The notes under the pieces were generated by a model. The model was not told the DNA's origin. It did not search any database and worked only from the letters and a program-made list of their open reading frames with translations. DNA of 64,000 bases from contig CAMYNW010000004.1 in NCBI GenBank assembly GCA_947259885.1, forward strand, positions 124,001 through 188,000, in the 5' to 3' direction. Shown here one piece after another: positions 8,966-18,646 of the stretch. The number at the start of each line of letters is the position of its first letter. The stretch's first letter is position 1. The DNA is from an uncultured Gammaproteobacteria bacterium. Its GTDB lineage: Bacteria; Pseudomonadota; Gammaproteobacteria; Arenicellales; Poriferihabitantaceae. Both the position numbers and the translations under genes were made by a program.

Positions 8966-10501
8966 TTAGTTACGGAGTTTGAATCTTTGGATTTTTCCAG
9001 TTGCTGTTTTTGGCAATTCATCGACGATCTTGATCTCCCTGGGGTACTTCCATTTGCCGATTGCAGACTTGACCTGCTGTTTGAGTATTTCTTCGATACC
9101 ATCGGTTGACTCTCCGGGCATAAGGGTGACGAATGCCCGCGGCTTGGTAAGTCCATCATTATCTTCATACCCTACTACCGCGGCTTCCAGCACGGCTGGG
9201 TGCGTCACCAGCGCAGATTCCACCTCAAACGGGGATACCCACTGACCACTTACTTTAAACATGTCGTCAGTGCGTCCACAATAAATATAGCGTGCATCTG
9301 AAGTTCGGGTATATTTGTCACCGGTTCTGGTCCAACGCCCCTCGAAAGTGTCGCGAGACTTCTCTCTCTGGTTCCAGTAACCAGGTGTGGACGACGGTCC
9401 ATCTACAAGCAGTTCGCCAATTTGGTCGCCGCTTACTTCATCACCCTGCTCGTCCACCAGGCGCAATTGGTATCCAGGCACGGCGGTTCCAGATGTGCCG
9501 TAAACCACTTCACCAGGACAATTTGAAAGGAAGATATGCAGCATCTCGGTGGAACCGACACCATCGATGATGTCGACACCAAATAGGTTGCGCCATTTCT
9601 CACCCACTTCCTGCGGCAGAGCTTCGCCGGCGGAAACGCATAGCCTTAACTTTTTCGAACTTATTGCCGGACCGCATTCGGGGTGAGCAAGCATTGCTGC
9701 ATATAAAGTGGGCACACCGTAGAAAATGGTTGGCTGGTGATGTTTCAACATGTCAAACATGTCTTGTGGAGTTGGTCTCGCAGTCCACAAGACAGTGGTG
9801 GCACCCACTGACATTGGAAAACTTAATCCATTACCAAGGCCATAGGCAAAGAACAGCTTGGCAGCGGAAAAGACGGTGTCGTCTTCGCGGATTCCCAGCA
9901 CACCTTGTCCATAATGCCGGGCAGTTTCCATCATGCCGGTTTGAATATGTGGAACACCTTTGGGGGTACCTGTGGAGCCTGATGAATATAACCAGAACGC
10001 CACTTCGTCACAGCAGGTGGCGGCGGTTTCGAAAGTGTCAGGTTGTTCGGCCAGTGCGCTGTCCAGGCTCATGTGGTCTTCAACATGATCCCCTGCAACA
10101 ATCACCTGCTTTAAGAACGGTAGGCTGGAAATGATAGGTGCAATTGTATCGACCAAGGGGGCGGATACAAACAGTATCTGGGCCCGAGAATCTTCGAGAA
10201 TATACTTATAGGGATCTGTGCCAAGCAGAGTATTAATCGCCACTGGTACTATCCCCGCGCGGATTGATCCTAGAAAAACAGCGGGCCAGTCAACGGTATC
10301 GTGCATCAGTACCGCTACTCTTGACTCGGGTTTTGCGCCCAGCTGTGTGAGCAGGTTTGCGACCCGACAGGACTGGCTTTGCAGCTCGCGATAGGTGACG
10401 CTCCCGTTTTGATCGATAAACGCTGTTTTATTCCCACGCCCCTGGTCTACATTTTTATCCAGAAGGTCGGTTACGGCGTTGTAGTGGCGCGGATAGCTCA
10501 T
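8966..10501 (-). CDS. bclA: Benzoate-CoA ligase
   Basis: AMP-forming CoA ligase that activates benzoate with ATP and CoA to benzoyl-CoA, the entry step of the box pathway. At 511 aa it is close to BclA/BadA enzymes. Visible motifs are the P-loop YSSGSTGTPKGVPH (about 169-182), the GVGSTE adenine-binding segment, the TGDKYTR hinge region and the C-terminal PKTATGKIQR with the catalytic Lys. It lies 14 nt downstream of the crotonase-family gene and 8 nt upstream of the hydrolase. Specificity for benzoate is inferred from the adjacent boxABC genes and overall similarity; substituted benzoates are possible. Confidence 0.92.
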   Translation of the reverse strand: MSYPRHYNAVTDLLDKNVDQGRGNKTAFIDQNGSVTYRELQSQSCRVANLLTQLGAKPESRVAVLMHDTVDWPAVFLGSIRAGIVPVAINTLLGTDPYKYILEDSRAQILFVSAPLVDTIAPIISSLPFLKQVIVAGDHVEDHMSLDSALAEQPDTFETAATCCDEVAFWLYSSGSTGTPKGVPHIQTGMMETARHYGQGVLGIREDDTVFSAAKLFFAYGLGNGLSFPMSVGATTVLWTARPTPQDMFDMLKHHQPTIFYGVPTLYAAMLAHPECGPAISSKKLRLCVSAGEALPQEVGEKWRNLFGVDIIDGVGSTEMLHIFLSNCPGEVVYGTSGTAVPGYQLRLVDEQGDEVSGDQIGELLVDGPSSTPGYWNQREKSRDTFEGRWTRTGDKYTRTSDARYIYCGRTDDMFKVSGQWVSPFEVESALVTHPAVLEAAVVGYEDNDGLTKPRAFVTLMPGESTDGIEEILKQQVKSAIGKWKYPREIKIVDELPKTATGKIQRFKLRN

Positions 10502-10515
10502 TCGATTAATTCCTT

Positions 10516-11301
10516 CTATTCAATTTCTGTTTTTTGCCTTCTGCGATTCTTGAAAACCTCAATCCGGTTGGAGAAATCTTCAGAAGATACACAGGCAGCT
10601 TGGCTGACTGCCTCATTGTCCAATGCAGCGCGCAATTCATCAAGGGGGATCCGGGTAAGAAATTTCGTACCCTGTACTGCCAGAGCCGCTTTGTTGGCAA
10701 GCATTTTTGCCTCGACCCAGGCGCAATCCAGTGCCCCCCCAGGAATGCAAGTCTCGTCGATCAATCCGATTTCCAGGGCTGAACGTGCGCTCATTTTTTG
10801 GGCGTTCCAAAGAAGATTTCGTGCCCTTATGCGGCCTATCCGGTCTGGTAGTGTGACACTAAGACCCCATTCCGGACCCAGACCGATTCGACTGAAAGAG
10901 AAAGTAAATTTTGATTTCTTACTCGCTATAATTTTATCGCACAATAGCGCCAGGCCGATCCCCGCCCCGGCTGCATGACCTTCCACAGCTGCGATTATTG
11001 GTTTATTACATGCGGCGATAGCCATAGCGGTGTGTCGTACGTTTCGCATCTGCTCCATTGCCAGAGAGGTGCTGATATCCTGCATTGAGGTGACCTCGCT
11101 GCCACCACAAAAATTATCCCTATCGCCGGTTAGAATCACCGCTTTGATGTCATCGCTTGCCTGGATGTTGGTAAAAATCTCTTTCAGATCACTACGTGTA
11201 TTTTCATCAATAGCATTGACTACTTCCGGTCGATTTAATGTGACTGTCGCCACATTCTCGGTCACGCGAATCAAGACGCTTTTTCCGATCTTGGTATTCA
11301 C
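10516..11301 (-). CDS. Crotonase-family enoyl-CoA hydratase/isomerase
   Basis: A 261-aa single-domain crotonase. The oxyanion and CoA motifs are present (CGGSEV, about 64-69; EGHAAGAGIGLALLCD). At the two catalytic Glu positions of classical enoyl-CoA hydratases it has Gly (GIGL instead of CEL) and Phe, whereas a Glu occurs in GLGPEWG. This pattern resembles PaaG/Delta3,Delta2-enoyl-CoA isomerases more than hydratases. Within the benzoate operon (14 nt before the ligase) it could shift the double bond of the dehydroadipyl-CoA intermediate. The function is inferred from residues and position. Confidence 0.85.
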   Translation of the reverse strand: MNTKIGKSVLIRVTENVATVTLNRPEVVNAIDENTRSDLKEIFTNIQASDDIKAVILTGDRDNFCGGSEVTSMQDISTSLAMEQMRNVRHTAMAIAACNKPIIAAVEGHAAGAGIGLALLCDKIIASKKSKFTFSFSRIGLGPEWGLSVTLPDRIGRIRARNLLWNAQKMSARSALEIGLIDETCIPGGALDCAWVEAKMLANKAALAVQGTKFLTRIPLDELRAALDNEAVSQAACVSSEDFSNRIEVFKNRRRQKTEIE

Positions 11302-11320
11302 TGCTGACCCGGTTCGCTAT

Positions 11321-11758
11321 TTACACGTTTAAAGGGGATGCAATGCATATCGTTTTCCTTTTCATACACCGTGTGTATTGATGTCCTTCAAATACCGCCG
11401 CTGCGATGATTGAGGGGGCGAGACTGTCTCCAATTCTGCCGATGCGTGTCAAACCTGCTTCAGGAGTGGGATCGGGCATCGCGTCAATGCTCAGTGCAAG
11501 CCTATCCATATCTGAATTTTCCCACTGCTTTGTTTCCATATAGAAAGAGACATCTGAGGTGGGGTGGATTTCAAATTCTTCGGTGGCGATGGCAGCCCTG
11601 CCTCCTTCCGCTTTGATACCGCGGCTCGCAGTGATGGCATGGGAATAACGATTTCCCATGCCGTTGCTGTGGGGAACCTGGTAGAGAAGGGTTTTAGCGG
11701 GGACCGGCCCAATAATCAATGGTTCGAAAAGGATTTCGCAGCGGCTGTTACGTGACAT
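11321..11758 (-). pseudogene. Internally deleted remnant of a trimethylamine/dimethylamine dehydrogenase-like flavin oxidoreductase
   Basis: A 145-aa frame joins two pieces that normally lie about 500-600 residues apart. Residues 1-95 match the N-terminus of TMADH/DMDH-type NADH:flavin oxidoreductases (ILFEPLIIGPVPAK, YQVPHSNGMG, KAEGG, EFEIHPTSDVS). Residues about 103-128 match the extreme C-terminal FAD/NAD-domain segment (RIGDSLAPSIIAAAVFEGH). The TIM barrel, the 4Fe-4S Cys motif and most of the Rossmann domains are missing. The join is in frame near residues 95-103. It sits 19 nt upstream of the crotonase gene in the same orientation. A functional mini-protein cannot be excluded, but it lacks every catalytic element of the family. 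Confidence 0.75.
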
Positions 11759-11876
11759 TGCCCGGATCCTTAATTTTAGATTCGATCCTGAATACTAGCT
11801 CACTAAACTGTCAGAACCAAATCTAGTCGAGCAAATCAGGGTTTTCACTCCAGGCCTGAAAAGACCAATCTAGCTG

Positions 11877-13241
11877 CTAAAGATACCACTCTGTTTCAAG
11901 CGCGGACTGATCTCTGAAGGCTTTAAACTCATTTAATTTGCAGCTGGTATAAGCATTCACGTATTTCTCTCCAAGAAAATCTTTGAGGAAGGCGCTGTTT
12001 CGGCAAGCGGAGAAAGCATGCTCGGGCTCAAGTGGAATCGATGGATCAACCTGTTCTCCGGCGTTTCCGATATCAGGCTTACCTGCATCAAACTTGCCGG
12101 AAATTCCTTGATGGATTCCCGCAAGCACAGCCGCAAGCGTGAGATAAGGATTAGCATCTGCACCAGCGATTCGATGCTCTATCCGCCTGGCATCACCGTG
12201 ACTTTTCGGGATGCGGAAAGCTACAGAACGGTTTTCAAAGGCCCAGCTTGGCGATACCGGCACGTAGATATTGGGAACAAAGCGGCGATAAGAATTTACA
12301 TTTGGAGCATAGATAGCCATGCATTCCGCCATGGTTCGTTTGAGTCCGCCAACAGCATGATAAAGGTAATCCGATGCGCAATCTTTATCGCCATAATTGC
12401 CTCCACCATCGAATACATTGTTTCCATCGCTATCCAGCAGGCTGACGTGCAGGTGAAGGCCGCTACCCGAATGGTCTGGCCACGGCTTAGCCATGAAGGT
12501 CGCTTGATAGCCATGCTTACGTGCGGTATTCAATACCGCACGGCGAAACATGACGCAGCGGTCAGCTGCCGCTAAAAGGTCATCGCTGTGTTGGAGATTA
12601 ATTTCAAACTGGCCTGGTGCATATTCCGCCGATATTGCACCTGTTTCCACACCTTGGGATCTGCATGTGGTAGTGATTTCGTCTAAATACAGACTGAATT
12701 CCTCAACGTCATCAGTGCTGTAGACTTGGGTGGTACCGGTTCGTTGACCGGTCAGCGGGCCAATAGGGACCTGAATTCCGCCATCGGCTCTACGTTGACG
12801 ATCCAGCAAATAAAACTCGAGCTCAAACGCCACGACGGGTTGTAGTTTTAGATCGCGGAATCTCTCGATCACCCGGTGAAGTACATTGCGAGGCTCGAAA
12901 TAATAAGGTTCGCCGTCAAGACTCTGCATCGTCAGCATGACCTGGGCGGTAGGAACTTGGGTCCAGGGAGAATTAACCAACGTGCCTGTCACTGGCTTGC
13001 CTACTTCGTCAGGGTCTCCATCTGAAAACCCCATTCCTTCCGGGTCCATGCATTCACCGGTCACCGCAAGAAGAAAACCACCTCCTGGGGACATCATGCC
13101 TGAGTTGAATACCTTTTCCGCCTGCTCGATGGGGTAGCGTTTACCACGAAAGACACAGGACAGATCAGGGTAGAACGCATCAAGGTAACGTGTCTGTGGG
13201 AATTGGGAAAGCAGACGGGAGAGCTGATCAGATCCGATCAT
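11877..13241 (-). CDS. Glutamine synthetase-family protein, PuuA-like (gamma-glutamyl-amine ligase)
   Basis: An ATP-dependent glutamate-amine ligase of the GS superfamily (454 aa). The GS core is complete: Glu-rich metal site FELEFYLL (about 139-146), the EYAPGQFEINL strand, the HxH motif GSGLHLHVSL and NPYLTLAAVLAG near the C-terminus. Length and divergence from GlnA, including no C-terminal adenylylation-site motif (NLYDLPPEE), point to gamma-glutamylputrescine synthetase-type enzymes. It uses an ATG at 13241. Neighbours do not include other puu genes, so the amine substrate is uncertain. The flavin amine-dehydrogenase remnant just downstream suggests a former amine-catabolism link. Confidence 0.85.
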   Translation of the reverse strand: MIGSDQLSRLLSQFPQTRYLDAFYPDLSCVFRGKRYPIEQAEKVFNSGMMSPGGGFLLAVTGECMDPEGMGFSDGDPDEVGKPVTGTLVNSPWTQVPTAQVMLTMQSLDGEPYYFEPRNVLHRVIERFRDLKLQPVVAFELEFYLLDRQRRADGGIQVPIGPLTGQRTGTTQVYSTDDVEEFSLYLDEITTTCRSQGVETGAISAEYAPGQFEINLQHSDDLLAAADRCVMFRRAVLNTARKHGYQATFMAKPWPDHSGSGLHLHVSLLDSDGNNVFDGGGNYGDKDCASDYLYHAVGGLKRTMAECMAIYAPNVNSYRRFVPNIYVPVSPSWAFENRSVAFRIPKSHGDARRIEHRIAGADANPYLTLAAVLAGIHQGISGKFDAGKPDIGNAGEQVDPSIPLEPEHAFSACRNSAFLKDFLGEKYVNAYTSCKLNEFKAFRDQSALETEWYL

Positions 13242-13337
13242 GATTTGGTCTCTGTGATGGGCGCTTGTAGAGCGAGTAGTATAGGATAAACGCCTTTGTT
13301 GAATAACTGATCTGATTTAAATATTAAAACTGATTTA

Positions 13338-14243
13338 TCAAACCGGTTTCTTTGACCAATCTCGTCTCGATCCTTTGAGTCGATGTTCTCGCTGGGCAAT
13401 GAACACGCCGCTCGCCACCACCATGCCAGCCCCGAACAATGTAACTGGTTCCAGAACCTCGCCGTACAGCAAGTAGCCAAACACGATTGCCCATACCAAA
13501 ACAAAATAGTTGAAAGGCTGAAGAATCACCGCGGGCACAAGTTCAAGAGACTTGATCAGGCACAAGTGACCTATAATTGAAGTGATACTGAGCGAAATTA
13601 GTAACGCGGATTCTTCAGTGGTCGGTGTCTGCCAGACAAACGGCATTGCCAACAAGAACGCCAGAAACCCAGCCAGCCCAAAGTAAAGTAGAGACGTTTC
13701 AAATCGATCAGTACGAGAAACTTTACGTGTCAAGATGTTGTAGACGGCGAACATGAGTGCCGCGATCAAGGCGATGGTGGAAAACGGATCAAACACTCCA
13801 ATTCCAGGTCGAATAATCAGTAAGGTGCCAAGGAAGCCGACGATGACCGCTAACCATCGGCGCCAACCAACTCTCTCACCAAGCATGGGTACCGAGAGCA
13901 CGGTAATCAACAGCGGGAAGCAGGCGAACAGGGCATGCATTTCAGCCAGGCCGAGGAATCGGATGGCATATGCGAACACTGCAATCTCGCTTGAGATCAA
14001 TAATCCCCGAATAATTTGAAGGCCGGGGTTGGCGGACTTTAAACCCTGCCAGATTCCTATTCGTTTATGGGCAAATACAAGCGCAAACAGGGAGAAAATG
14101 AAAAACCGGATACAGACAATTTCGAATACCGATAAGGTCTGTGTCAGCCTCTTGGTAAGTGCATCCTGGGCGGCAAAAAAAAATGTCGCGATAACAAGGA
14201 TGACGATACCCTTTAAGGTATTGTCTTTTGTTTGTGCCTGCAT
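13338..14243 (-). CDS. EamA-family (DMT superfamily) membrane transporter
   Basis: A 301-aa integral inner-membrane protein with two EamA repeats and about ten predicted hydrophobic helices. It opens with a short basic cytoplasmic N-terminus, and the second repeat begins near residue 150. The family exports amino acids, nucleotides and other metabolites; the substrate cannot be read from the sequence. It lies between ddl (50 nt) and the PuuA-like gene (96 nt), all on the minus strand, but there is no functional evidence that these form one unit. Confidence 0.88.
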   Translation of the reverse strand: MQAQTKDNTLKGIVILVIATFFFAAQDALTKRLTQTLSVFEIVCIRFFIFSLFALVFAHKRIGIWQGLKSANPGLQIIRGLLISSEIAVFAYAIRFLGLAEMHALFACFPLLITVLSVPMLGERVGWRRWLAVIVGFLGTLLIIRPGIGVFDPFSTIALIAALMFAVYNILTRKVSRTDRFETSLLYFGLAGFLAFLLAMPFVWQTPTTEESALLISLSITSIIGHLCLIKSLELVPAVILQPFNYFVLVWAIVFGYLLYGEVLEPVTLFGAGMVVASGVFIAQREHRLKGSRRDWSKKPV

Positions 14244-14293
14244 CGAAAACGCCGGTCGAGTACGGGTAAAAACGGATATTCTAGGATGCTAGG

Positions 14294-15415
14294 TTAAAAA
14301 GAACGCTTCAAAGAGGCACGCTCGCGGTGCTGCTGGAGAGCGCAGTCAACCAGCCTGTCGATCAGCTCAGCATAGGGAATTCCACTTGCAGCCCACATCT
14401 TCGGATACATGCTGATCGGAGTAAATCCGGGTAAAGTGTTGATCTCGTTCAGGGATACCTCCTCAGTATCCTTATGCACGAAGAAATCTACCCGCGCCAG
14501 ACCCGCGCCATCAATGGCTTTGAATGCGTCGATAGATAACTTCTGCACCCTCGCAGTGGCCGCGTCACTAATCTTTGCCGGGATCAGGGTCTCCGTTTTA
14601 TCGTCAACGTATTTTGTCTGGTAGTCATAAAACTCGGCACCCGGAATAATTTCCCCAACCTGTGACGCAACGGGATCCTGGTTACCGAGAACGGCGCACT
14701 CCACTTCATGACAGTTTTCCATGGATCGTTCGATCACTATCTTGTTGTCGTATTCGAAGGCGATACCTATCGCCTCTACTAGACTGTTCCGATCATTGGC
14801 TTTTGTGACCCCCACGCTCGAGCCCATATTAGCTGGTTTGACGAACGCGGGGTAACCCAGGCGGCGCTCAACTTGGTTATTTATCTCATCTGCCTTTCGG
14901 TCCCATTCATACCTCGTCGCGATCAGACAGGGTGCTTGGGGAATCCCTGCAGCAGTGAAAATCTGCTTGGCCAGCGCCTTGTCCATTGCGATGGCGGACG
15001 CTGCGACACCACAGCCGACATAGGGAATTCCAGCCATTTCAAACACACCCTGGATAGTGCCGTCTTCGCCAAAGGTACCGTGCAGCGCGGGAAAAATGAC
15101 ATCGAGTCGAGGGATTTCGGAAAAATCATTGTGGGAGGGAGACAGATTTCCCTGATGGTATAGATCGAGGGTAACCAGATTATTGTCCGCTACTATGTTC
15201 TCGCTTCTCGGCAGTGCATTGACTTCTTTATCATTGACCAACTGGCCTATGTCGGAGCCAAGATGCCAGCGACCTTGCTTGTCGATTCCGATTAAATAGA
15301 CATCGTACTTATCCGTGTCGATGGCTTTAAGAACTGAGCGAGCCGACACCACCGATACTTCGTGTTCGCATGATCGGCCACCAAAGAGTATCCCGAGGTT
15401 GAGTTTGGTCGACAT
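14294..15415 (-). CDS. ddl: D-alanine--D-alanine ligase
   Basis: Cytoplasmic ATP-grasp enzyme that makes D-Ala-D-Ala for peptidoglycan. At 373 aa it has DdlA/VanA-like length. Signatures include the N-terminal FGGRSCEHEVS (about 11-21), HGTFGEDGTIQG (about 113-124), the ATP-binding KPANMGSSVGV and the C-terminal NEINTLPGFTPISMYPKMW. It is remote from any division and cell-wall (dcw) cluster, so a second copy may exist elsewhere. It is followed by the EamA gene on the same strand. Confidence 0.95.
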   Translation of the reverse strand: MSTKLNLGILFGGRSCEHEVSVVSARSVLKAIDTDKYDVYLIGIDKQGRWHLGSDIGQLVNDKEVNALPRSENIVADNNLVTLDLYHQGNLSPSHNDFSEIPRLDVIFPALHGTFGEDGTIQGVFEMAGIPYVGCGVAASAIAMDKALAKQIFTAAGIPQAPCLIATRYEWDRKADEINNQVERRLGYPAFVKPANMGSSVGVTKANDRNSLVEAIGIAFEYDNKIVIERSMENCHEVECAVLGNQDPVASQVGEIIPGAEFYDYQTKYVDDKTETLIPAKISDAATARVQKLSIDAFKAIDGAGLARVDFFVHKDTEEVSLNEINTLPGFTPISMYPKMWAASGIPYAELIDRLVDCALQQHRERASLKRSF

Positions 15416-15662
15416 TATAAAACTCCCTTAATCAGGCCGTAATGTACTTGGTAAATTAGGTGGATTAAAGGATCTTGTGTGGTGGTCTTGTGTCGAATTT
15501 GTGAATACTTGGACCGGGTGTCACTTTAAACGTCCTGTAACTGAGACCTGCGAAACATCGAGTCTGAAAGCTTGATCATTCTTATAGCAGCATTCTGCGG
15601 TCTGACTTCCGTCACGATGACGTGCGCAGTAAACCCGTTGTCGGGCACCTTGTTGCGAAAAT

Positions 15663-17114
15663 TTATAGCGTAAACTGGCTGATAACCTGATTACACAGCG
15701 CAAGCAGACTGCCGATCCAGGGCAGGATGGCGACTATCAACAGGACGTTGACAGTGAGTACTGCTGACATGCCCACATTAGTCTTTATAGCCTCATCGCT
15801 TTCCGGTGCATCAAAATACGCCAGCTTAATGATCCGAAGATAGTAGTAGGCTCCAACCACGGCTAAAATGACCCCAATCGCAGCGACCCAGATCAGGTCT
15901 GCATTGACCAGCGCCTGGATAACTGAAAACTTGGCAAAGAATCCAGCAGTGGGGGGGATGCCGGCCATAGAAAACATGAGAACCATTAATAAAAATGCGA
16001 TCCAGGGGCTTCGCTTGCTGAGCCCTTTGAGGTCGTCCAGCTGGTCCGATTCATTCTCTTTAGTGGCGAGAAATAGCACAATACCAAAGGCTGCCAGACT
16101 CATCACCGCGTATACCAGCACATAGAACAATGAAGCGCTGTACCCCTCTTCGGTGCCAGCCAGGATGCCGCACAAAAAATAACCCATATGCGAAATAGTG
16201 GAGTAGGCCAGCATCCGTTTTAAATTGCTTTGTGCGATGGCAATAATGTTACCGCCGGCTATGGACAGCAGGGCAATAATAATCAGCATCTGCTGCCACA
16301 TCCCATGCAGGTCCTCGAGTCCGCCCGCTAGTAATCGTAGGGTTATGGCGAATGCAGCAATTTTCGGCGCTGCTCCGACAAAAGCAGTAGTGGACGTTGG
16401 AGCACCCTGGTAGACATCTGGCACCCACATATGAAAAGGTACTGCGCCAAGCTTGAACGCTACGGCGACAACGATAAATACTACCGCCAGAGCCACTGCC
16501 ACGTTACCCTGTTCCGTACCTGCCAAACTGTCACGAATAACTGATAATTCCAGTGAGCCGGTGAGACCGTAAAGCAACGACATGCCGTAGAGCAGGATGC
16601 TAGAAGCCAGTGCACCCAGTACAAAATATTTCATAGCCGCCTCAACTGCCAGCTTATCGTCGCGATAGAATGCGATCATTGCGTATAAGCAAAGTGACAT
16701 CAGCTCAAGGCCTAAATACAGGGTCAGCAAGTGGTTGGCTGAAGCCATCACCATCATGCCGGTCACGCCAAACATGCCCAGGATATAGTACTCGCCTTTA
16801 AATATTCCGCGATCTTGATTGTACTGACGGCTGTAGACGAATACCCCGGCTGAAATCAGGCATATCGCAATCTTAAGCAGGTCAGCCATAGGGTCATCGA
16901 CAAACATATTGTTCAGTGCGGTTGTACCCGTTTCGCTGAAATTCATCATGATCTGGATCGCAACAAATACCAGCGTCACCACTGACACGCCATAAGTGAA
17001 TTTGTGTCCGGTTTCCTTTTTCATGTAAAGCGCCGCCACAAGTATCAGGCACGCCATGAATGCTACGATCATTTCAGGTGCGGCCGCAGCGGCCTTCAGG
17101 GCTTCAACCTTCAT
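15663..17114 (-). CDS. nuoN: NADH-quinone oxidoreductase subunit N
   Basis: Antiporter-like membrane subunit of complex I (483 aa, about 14 TM helices). It keeps the TM5 Glu in GLELMSLCLYAMIAF and the Lys in AFKLGAVPFHMWVPDVYQGAPT that line the proton path. It is the last gene of the operon. Its ATG overlaps the nuoM stop by 4 nt, so translation is coupled. About 250 nt separate it from ddl, with only weak hairpins and no clear Rho-independent terminator. Confidence 0.97.
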   Translation of the reverse strand: MKVEALKAAAAAPEMIVAFMACLILVAALYMKKETGHKFTYGVSVVTLVFVAIQIMMNFSETGTTALNNMFVDDPMADLLKIAICLISAGVFVYSRQYNQDRGIFKGEYYILGMFGVTGMMVMASANHLLTLYLGLELMSLCLYAMIAFYRDDKLAVEAAMKYFVLGALASSILLYGMSLLYGLTGSLELSVIRDSLAGTEQGNVAVALAVVFIVVAVAFKLGAVPFHMWVPDVYQGAPTSTTAFVGAAPKIAAFAITLRLLAGGLEDLHGMWQQMLIIIALLSIAGGNIIAIAQSNLKRMLAYSTISHMGYFLCGILAGTEEGYSASLFYVLVYAVMSLAAFGIVLFLATKENESDQLDDLKGLSKRSPWIAFLLMVLMFSMAGIPPTAGFFAKFSVIQALVNADLIWVAAIGVILAVVGAYYYLRIIKLAYFDAPESDEAIKTNVGMSAVLTVNVLLIVAILPWIGSLLALCNQVISQFTL

Positions 17115-18592
17115 GGCAATTTAGAGATCTGAGTGTGTTGCAATAAGTTATCGATGGTGGCATGCATCACCTCGAGGATTGGGTTCGGCCAGATACCAAC
17201 CACTAATACCATGGCGGCCAAAAGACTGAGAAACAGGATTTCGCGTTGATTGACGTCTTTTAATGCGGCCACATCGTCACTCACTACAGCGCCGTATACC
17301 ACTCGTTTGACCATCCACAATGTGTATGCAGCGCCAAAAATAAGGGTCAATCCGGCGATAATGGCGAACCACGCATTGACCTGAAATGATCCCATAATCA
17401 CGAGGAACTCACCGACAAATCCAGAGGTGCCCGGGAGGCCGGAATTGGCCATCGCAAACAATACCATGAACGCCGCAAACACAGGCATTGGCGTGGCGAC
17501 ACCACTATAGGTTTTAATTTCTCGGGAGTGCAGTCGGTCGTATAGAACACCAACGCAAAGGAATAACGCGCCAGAGATAAACCCATGCGAGATCATCTGC
17601 ATCATCGCGCCTTCTACTCCCTGGCTGTTAAAGACGAACATGCCCAAGGTCACGAAGCCCATGTGAGAGATCGATGAATAGGCAATTAACTTCTTCATAT
17701 CTCCTTGTACCAGTGCCACCAGAGCGATATAGACGATGGCGATCAATGATAATGTGATCATGAACCAGGCCAGCTCATGACTGGCATCCGGAGTGATCGG
17801 CATATTGAAACGCAAGAATCCATAGCCACCCATTTTGAGCATGATCGCAGCAAGAATAACTGATCCGCCGGTCGGTGCTTCGACATGGGCATCCGGTAGC
17901 CAAGTGTGCACAGGGAACATCGGCACCTTTACCGCAAACGCCGTAAAGAAGGCCAGAAAGATTAAAATCTGTGGGTTGAGCCCGATCTTGAGATCGTGAA
18001 AGTCGAGAATGCTGAAGCTGCCGCCGCTTTTATTATAAAGGTATAGAAAAGCGACCAGCATCAACAACGAACCGAGAAGGGTGTAAAGAAAAAACTTAAT
18101 CGTGGCGTATATTCGATTTGAGCCGCCCCAGATGCCGATGATCAGAAACATTGGGATTAACATCGCTTCCCAGAACACATAGAACAATACGGCGTCCAGC
18201 GCCGAAAACACACCGATCATGATGCCTTCAATGATCAGAAAGTCCGCCATGTACTGTGCCACACGCTCCTGGATCACTTCCCAGCCGGCAATCACCACAA
18301 TCACGGTAAGTGCCGTGGTCAACAGGATCAGGGGCATTGAAATACCATCAATTCCAAGGGAATACCAGACGTTAAAACTTTGGATCCATGGAGCCCGCTC
18401 AACGAATTGCATCTGGGCGGTTGTGCTATCAAAACCGGACCAAAGAGGAAGGCTGAGAATCAGAATCACGATAGAGAAGCCCAACGCCAGTTTGCGTGCC
18501 AATGGAGCGCGCTCATCACCGCCGGTTCCAAGGATCATCACCCCGGCCAGGATTGGCAGCCAGATCAGGATACTGAGCAGGTTACTTTCCAT
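17111..18592 (-). CDS. nuoM: NADH-quinone oxidoreductase subunit M
   Basis: Antiporter-like membrane subunit of complex I (493 aa, about 14 TM helices). Visible conserved elements are FWEAMLIPMFLIIGIWGG with the TM5 Glu and VKVPMFPVHTWLPDAHVEAPT with the TM7 Lys. It lies 54 nt downstream of nuoL and overlaps nuoN by 4 nt. Confidence 0.97.
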   Translation of the reverse strand: MESNLLSILIWLPILAGVMILGTGGDERAPLARKLALGFSIVILILSLPLWSGFDSTTAQMQFVERAPWIQSFNVWYSLGIDGISMPLILLTTALTVIVVIAGWEVIQERVAQYMADFLIIEGIMIGVFSALDAVLFYVFWEAMLIPMFLIIGIWGGSNRIYATIKFFLYTLLGSLLMLVAFLYLYNKSGGSFSILDFHDLKIGLNPQILIFLAFFTAFAVKVPMFPVHTWLPDAHVEAPTGGSVILAAIMLKMGGYGFLRFNMPITPDASHELAWFMITLSLIAIVYIALVALVQGDMKKLIAYSSISHMGFVTLGMFVFNSQGVEGAMMQMISHGFISGALFLCVGVLYDRLHSREIKTYSGVATPMPVFAAFMVLFAMANSGLPGTSGFVGEFLVIMGSFQVNAWFAIIAGLTLIFGAAYTLWMVKRVVYGAVVSDDVAALKDVNQREILFLSLLAAMVLVVGIWPNPILEVMHATIDNLLQHTQISKLP

Positions 18593-18646
18593 CTACTAAA
18601 AGTATTAAAGTTGTTAATTGTTGTTGCATAGAATATTGGATTGGTT

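Noticed and set aside
15521..15703. 60-aa minus-strand frame overlapping the nuoN end
   Set aside because: Its first codons read the nuoN 3' end in another frame, and no family features or ribosome site were seen.
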